The notes beneath the pieces were generated by a model, which saw only the letters and a program-made list of their open reading frames with translations, did not search any database and was not told the origin of the DNA. 64,000 bases of DNA, from the NCBI GenBank assembly GCA_033002965.1, contig JAURVB010013304.1:124001-188000 (forward strand), read 5' to 3'. This document shows, piece after piece, positions 58,561 through 64,000 of this stretch (positions are counted from its first letter, which is position 1; the number at the start of each line of letters is the position of its first letter). The translations under genes and the position numbers were made by a program. Source of the DNA: Piper betle (Eukaryota > Streptophyta > Magnoliopsida > Piperales > Piperaceae).

Positions 58561-59610
58561 CTATATATATATATATTAATTTAATTTAAATTTAGTTTCA
58601 ACTAACTGGCAGAATAACCTAACCATGGTCAAATATTCTAACCCAACATCTCTTGGTTTGGTCGGACTTTTCCACCCCTTGACTTTTCTTCCCCTTCCCG
58701 TCTCTGGTCCATCTTCTACCCATCACCTTGAGGAAAAAAGCTCGAGCCTTTCTCCTACCTTCATCCCGAATCCACTCTCCAACAGCTGCCCACTTCGTTT
58801 CCAGTTCCACTCTTCCTAATGGTCGACTGCAATCATGAGAAAGAGTAGGATTTTTGCTTCAGGTTTTGCTCCGGAAACTTCACTGTTGTTTTATAAATGT
58901 TGTTTTGTAGTGATATGTGACGTTTGATGATGCTTTCTGAAGTTTGGATGCGTGTTTTTGGGAATTTATCCGTGTTTTTGCTAATTATTATTATTATTTT
59001 TGTGTTTGAGCTTTGAAGTGGGGGTGATGCATGGTTTTCTTGTGATTGTGATCTATGCTTATTGCAAAGATCTGATTTTTATGTGGTGTTGGATGGAATA
59101 TTGTGGGTAGGTACTTGTACTACCGGTGTTCTTTCGTGATAAGTAGCTGTTCTTGGAGAGAGCGGGGGTTTTGGCCTATGTACTCTATCTGTTGACCTGA
59201 TCTGCGGCACTTTTCTATTTAATATTCTACTGCTTTCTGCATAGTAGTAAACTTTAATCTGTGCCGCTCTATTTTTACTTATTTAGAACATATCATGATA
59301 GTCGATAACTCTCTCTTGTTTGTGTGTATGTGTATAGACTATAGAGTAAGTGATTTGTTATTGGGTGTTTGTATTTGATTCAAGGCCTTGTTTTGTGGGC
59401 GGAGGCATCTCCTTTTCTCATGTATCTTGTTGCAAATACAGAAATCATCATTCAAGATACATTGTGATGTAAGCGGTTGGTGATTGGATTTTTATGACTC
59501 GAGGGGCATCTGCAATCAGTTTCTAGACATTCCCTTTCACAAAATAAGGATTTTTGTGTGCGGGTGTGGATTATGGAAGTATCTGCTTGAGATAAAGAGT
59601 CAAAGACAAT
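58561..59610 (+). promoter_or_regulatory. Promoter and leader region of the MKP1 gene
   Basis: No protein gene is supported. The TATATATATATATTAA sequence right after element copy 2 could act as a TATA box. The C/T-rich stretch 58640-58830 looks like a plant 5' leader, and the T-rich DNA from about 58880 to 59560 resembles a leader intron. An ATG at 58625 opens a 64-codon upstream frame, but its translation is unproven. Confidence 0.4.
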
Positions 59611-62193
59611 ATGGGCGAGGACGACGACCCTCCCGTCTCTGCTATGTCTGCTGCTCCATGTCCACTGCCGCCAGGGCGCAAAACATATTGGCGTTCAGCT
59701 TCATGGTCTTCGCGTTTGTCTGCTGAACATGGAAAAGAATGTTTGGATAACACTGAAAGTAATGCTGCCAGATCCCGGCGCTTTCCTGTTCCTCTCACAC
59801 CTCGTACCAACCATCAATCAAAGGGACGCCCTTGCTTGCCTCCATTGCAGCCTTTATCCATTACCAGGCACAACTTAGAAGAGTGGCCCAAAGCAGGCTC
59901 TGATGACATTGGAGAGTGGCATCATCCTCCAACTCCTAGTGGCCTAAATAAAGGGTTGAAGCTGGACTTATCATCATTTCAACAAAATTCAGATCCAAAT
60001 GAGACAATTGTCAGGGACAAGATTGCCTTCTTTGACAAGGAATGTTCAAAGGTTGCCGAACATATTTATCTAGGTGGAACTGCTGTTGCACGAGACAAGG
60101 AAATTCTTCAGCAGCATGGTATTACCCATGTTCTCAATTGTGTTGGCTTTGTATGCCCTGAGTACTTTAAAGCAGACCTTGTGTACAAAACCTTATGGTT
60201 GCAGGATAGCCCATCAGAGGACATAACTAGCATTTTATATGATGTCTTTGACTACTTTGAAGATGTTAGAGAGCAAGGTGGTCGAGTTCTTGTTCATTGT
60301 TGCCAGGGAGTGTCTCGCTCAACTTCTTTGGTGATTGCATATCTCATGTGGAGAGAAGGTCGAAGCTTTGATGATGCATTTCAGTGTGTCAAAACCGCAA
60401 GAGGAATAGCTAATCCAAATATGGGTTTTGCATGTCAATTGCTTCAATGTCAAAAGAGAGTTCATGCTATCCCTTTAAGCCCTAGTTCCTTGTTGAGGAT
60501 GTATAGGATGGCACCACATTCCCCTTATGATCCTCTTCATCTAGTGCCCAAATTGTTGAATGACCCTTCCCTATCAGCTTTGGACTCTAGAGGGGCATTT
60601 ATTGTTCATCTTCCTTCAGCCATTTTTGTGTGGATTGGAGAGAAATGTGACCCTGTCATGGAGAGGGACGCAAAAGCTGCTGCTTTTCAGGTTGTTCGAT
60701 ATGAAAGGGTTCAGGGACCAGTCATAACTGTTGAAGAAGGGCAAGAGCCTTCAGACTTTTGGGACAGTTTTTGGAGCATTTCTGTTTCTGTTGATAATTC
60801 CGAAAATTCAAAACAGGCGAAGAAGAATCAGGTGGAATCTGTTGTTAATGTTGGTATTGGCAGAAGAAAGATAGACTCATATGATGAGGATTTTGACCTT
60901 TTTCATAAAGCAATGACAGGAGGTATTGTTCCACCCTTTTCTTCAACTACTGGAGTTGGGCAAGAGACATTGGTCCCGGCTAGGGAAAGCAATTGGAGTA
61001 TACTGAGGCGCAAGCTTGTCTCTGGGAGTGTAAAGGAATGGATGTCGAGAGCTTCTTTGTCTAGTGTATATTCAGATTCCACGATAAGGGTAGATTCAAA
61101 AGATGCTGATGTTAATAAGAACGAACTTATTTCTCCATCTAGTTCGTTAACTTCTGACACAAGTGCTAACTCCAAATCTGGTTCTGATTCGCCTTTGTTA
61201 TCATCTTCAACGGCTTCTTCACCTTCTCCATCTCCTGCATATTCTATTATTAGTGACTCATCCAGTTCTCCTCACCATTTGGTAAGCAATCAGGAATCTC
61301 TAAGTACCGATTCTTGTTTGTTGCCTTGCCCTAAAACACTTCCCCTGCTTGGTAAGAGTGAAACTTTTAGCGTTTCTGACCAAATGGGGAATTTCCCACC
61401 TTTGAAGTTGGCAACTTTTTCGTCAGTTTTTGATCCATGCACTCGGGATGATGAAAATGCTGACATCAATGTTCAACCTAACTACAATCAAAGTTCTATG
61501 GAACAAGATTCTTTAGTTGGGAATGAGGCTTTACAGTTTCATGTTGACAAGTTGTCCAAGCAGTGTGAAATGAATGATAAAGAGGCCAAAAATCCAAAGC
61601 TTGTTCCTATTGCATATTCGTGGCCTGATCTGCAAAAGATGGAAAATTTTAGAGCAGAAAATTTACACCAAGAGTCTGTAGTTCTCGTTCTTGTTTCAGG
61701 TATACAATCTGAGGAAGAAAGGGCTAGAAAGTTGTTTTTGTGGATAGGCAATTGCTATGAGCATCAGGATTTACTGGCTCATGAAGATAGACATGGAAAT
61801 AATGTCAATGACTGCAGGCAAAGCGCTTATGAAGAGATTGATTGGGTTCGTGTGGGTCGAAACTTCCTTTCCAAAATAGGTTTACCTGAGGACACTCCTG
61901 TTGAGGTATGAACTGCAATATATTAGCAAAGCTTGGATAATGGGCATTATAAGACTTGATTATTACTGATGTTTATTTGCTCTGTGCTTATGGAAATGTC
62001 CTAAACAATTATTTACTTATTTCAACCTAATTGCTAAATTAGTACTGTGCCTGCAATAGCCGAAATTTTTTTTGAAGGACATGGATACAATTTGCATCTT
62101 CATGATATTTTATTTATATTTTGCTTGTGAGCGGTGCAGGTTGTCAAAGAAGATGAAGAGTTGGAAAATTTCCTGGAATTAATCAATTCATAA
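59611..62193 (+). CDS. MKP1: MAP kinase phosphatase, MKP1 type
   Basis: MKP1 dephosphorylates stress MAP kinases (MPK3/MPK6 in Arabidopsis) and restrains defence and UV/genotoxic responses. Two coding exons: 59611-61905 and 62140-62193, joined in phase 0 (GAG|GTTGTC), give 782 residues, close to the Arabidopsis length. Order of parts: an N-terminal region with KTYWRSASWSS and GSDDIGEWHHPPTPSG; a dual-specificity phosphatase domain at about 145-285 with signature HCCQGVSRS (catalytic Cys230, Arg236) and a nearby LQDSPSED acid loop (Asp199); a gelsolin-like region at about 300-410 (LDSRGAFIVHLPSAIFVWIG); a long Ser-rich tail; and a second gelsolin-like piece (ARKLFLWIGN) before the end. The exon 2 tail VVKEDEELENFLELINS matches the family C-terminus. 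The first ATG after the leader is used. The frame is intact. Confidence 0.95.
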
Positions 62194-62366
62194 TGAATGT
62201 TATCTAATCCATGGAAGTTTATGGGCACAATTCTTCTATTTTGGCATCAAAAGGATTTTTCTTTTTCCTGGGAATTGCTGGCAAGACCAGTGAGGTAATG
62301 AAATACCTCGATTGTGGACCTACTTCAGCTGCACTATTTATAACCATCATGGTTAATGCTATTCAT

Positions 62367-62809
62367 CATTTTGCAATTAATATTGGTTGGGGATATGCAT
62401 CTTATATTTGTCTATTTGTCTGGTCACACATCATTATCCACATCCGTATATTTAAATAATTGTATAACTTTTCATTGTCTTCATTCTAGTTGATTAGTAC
62501 CTTCCTCTTCTCCTCTTCAAATCACAGCATTGGTGAATGCTCTACTTGTTCACCACATCCATTGGCCTTCTTCGATCATCTAGGAAGATTTTTTGTACTT
62601 CATTTTGCAATTAATATTGGTAGGGGATATGCATCTTATATTTGTCTACTTGTCTGGTCACACATCATTATCCACATCCGCATATTTAAATAATTGTATA
62701 ACTTTTCATTGTCTTCATTGTAGTTTCAAATCACAGCATTGGTGAATGCTCTACCTGTTCACCACATCCATTGGCCTTCTTCTATCATCTAGGAAGATTT
62801 TTGTACTTC
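62367..62809. repeat. 234-bp tandem duplication downstream of the MKP1 stop
   Basis: Unit 1 (62367-62600) and unit 2 (62601-62809) both start CATTTTGCAATTAATATTGG. They are nearly identical except that unit 2 lacks about 26 bases (a segment around 62490-62515). The shared part includes TCACACATCATTATCCACAT and ATCACAGCATTGGTGAATGC. It lies in the 3' UTR or just beyond it. Confidence 0.9.
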
Positions 62810-64000
62810 ATTTTAATTTCCGCTACCTGTCTTCCCATTCATCCAGCTCAAAGTTATTATTTCAACCATTTGGAACCTTTCAAGGCAAAACTATTTTGGT
62901 TGTCCGATACCTCTTGTCCCTTACAAAACAAAACAGAAAAAAAAAAACTTCTTGTTAGCCTTGTACAAGCACCCTCTTATTTCATAGGGAGTTTCCGTGA
63001 AAAATGAGCTTTGTAAACGACTTGCTACTCACTATATCATAATGATCCTATAGGACTTGTCAGTTTATGTTAACTTGCCTTGCTTCAATTACTGATTTGA
63101 CTTAAATAAAAGGATCCTTGCAAAGGTACTCACCACGCCCCTTTCTATCGTTTATTTAAAATTGGTCATATCGTTATTGTTCCTACTTGTCTGAAAACCT
63201 TTGGCCAAACCTGTCAAAACCAGGTCACACACGAAAGCATACCCCATGATTTACTTTGATGGAAGTAACTGTATACACATGAAAAGTAAGCATTGTTCTT
63301 GAGATAATTGTCAGTCAGTATGGACTGTGCATAAATCATGAACTTAAATCGTGTGAAATTTGAACCTGGTTTTAATTTGTGTGTTGTGTTTAAAGACTGT
63401 TCTTGTAGATGTTATTGGTTCTGATAACAGGAAAAGAATGTCTGAACTGTATTATTTACTACATGCTTATCTAATGCAGGAGGCCACCATTGTTATATAT
63501 GGAAGCGAAATCTAGAAATCTGGCCCGCTTGGTTATGTACAGAGTCAGCTTCGTCAAGATTAAGTGGTGTATTCTCTCATCGAGTCAGTTTTTCTTATAA
63601 GAAATGTATAATTATATGTTAGATGATGTTAGTTACCCCAAGAATTTTACATCTAGTCGTCAACTCCTTGCAGCTATTGTAATGCTTATGCAAGACAATT
63701 CAATTTTAAGTCAATCTCATGGAGTTGAAAACTTAACGGAGCTCTTGCTTTGAGTAGTATTTTAAATATATTGAGAGGGTTTTAAATTAGTGTACCTTTT
63801 CTTTTATAAGATGTTTTTAGGTGCAAGAGAGAGTTGATATCTTGGGCTGGTATCCATAACATGATGAGAATGGTAAAATCGATCTGTAGACAGAGCTATA
63901 TTATATAAGCTTTAACTCACAGCCCATGCAATGCATGCGGAGTATTCGTTGTATGACATTATGCAAGTCCTAACTAATTCACATGATGATCGGATGCGCA
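62810..64000. other. Downstream flank of MKP1
   Basis: AT-rich sequence with no supported gene apart from the possible alternative exon at 63480. Frames at 62746-63007 are readings of the duplicated downstream DNA and carry no domain. Confidence 0.5.
63480..63514 (+). other. Possible alternative last exon or 3' UTR exon of MKP1
   Basis: A good acceptor (CTAATGCAG|GAGGCC) at 63479/63480 is followed by eleven codons, EATIVIYGSEI, and a TAG. Joined to the donor at 61905 it would stay in frame and replace the normal 17-residue C-terminus. It may equally be a non-coding 3' UTR exon or chance; no family match supports the peptide. Confidence 0.25.

Noticed and set aside
57159..58584. Several long overlapping open frames on both strands (up to about 260 codons)
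   Set aside because: They arise from the very GC-rich core, where stop codons are rare. The translations are Pro/Arg/Gly/Ala low-complexity with an IYIYIY run from the TA tract, and frames stay open on both strands at once.
58625..58819. 64-codon frame in the MKP1 leader as a separate gene
   Set aside because: Position and composition fit a 5' leader; at most an upstream ORF.
62211..63007. Plus frames after the MKP1 stop
   Set aside because: They are repeated readings of the duplicated downstream DNA; the family C-terminus already ends at 62193.

Overview
The window is nuclear DNA of a flowering plant. The genes have many short exons with GT-AG introns, the intergenic DNA is very AT-rich, and the proteins belong to plant families such as a TRM/DUF4378 protein, a TIGR01589 small protein, MTP11 and MKP1. 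The Miro protein (its C-terminus, EF-hand region and insert pattern) looks more monocot-like than Arabidopsis-like. A non-grass monocot is my inference from memory of the families, not a measured result. I see no bacterial operon, CRISPR array, tRNA or rRNA gene.

Seven genes can be supported. On the minus strand, in order: a mitochondrial Rho GTPase (Miro, 1080-15273, with an upstream 5' UTR exon near 16.2 kb); a plant casein kinase I (21452-27433); a TRM-type DUF4378 protein (29594-32861, with a 5' UTR exon near 34.8 kb); a TIGR01589 small protein (39109-39687); and a legumin-like double-cupin protein (46845-48637). On the plus strand: an MTP11-type manganese transporter (51369-54368) and a MAP kinase phosphatase of the MKP1 type (59611-62193). 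I rebuilt exon structures by hand. For the casein kinase, MTP11 and MKP1 the joined exons give clean frames of 467, 399 and 782 residues.

Four of the seven genes carry a lesion as printed. Miro, the TRM gene and the cupin gene each have a net one-base loss in a homopolymer run. Adding one base restores exactly 646, 899 and 356 residues with all downstream splice phases consistent. The TIGR01589 gene has an in-frame TAA inside its conserved domain, followed by 25 conserved-looking codons and a natural stop. Three homopolymer losses in one window look more like residual long-read assembly error than biology; the TAA is a substitution and may be real.

Between and inside the genes are transposon remains: a Ty1/copia RNase H relic, an LTR-like block, GC-rich insertions, a probable MITE inside a larger element, and many two-copy tandem duplications. 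The most distinctive structure lies at 57.2-58.56 kb: two head-to-tail elements inserted in (TA)n tracts, with related inverted ends, a stem-loop near each end and an extremely GC-rich core, one enlarged by a 30-bp minisatellite. They abut the promoter region of the MKP1 gene. The genes do not form one pathway; the gene order is that of ordinary euchromatin.
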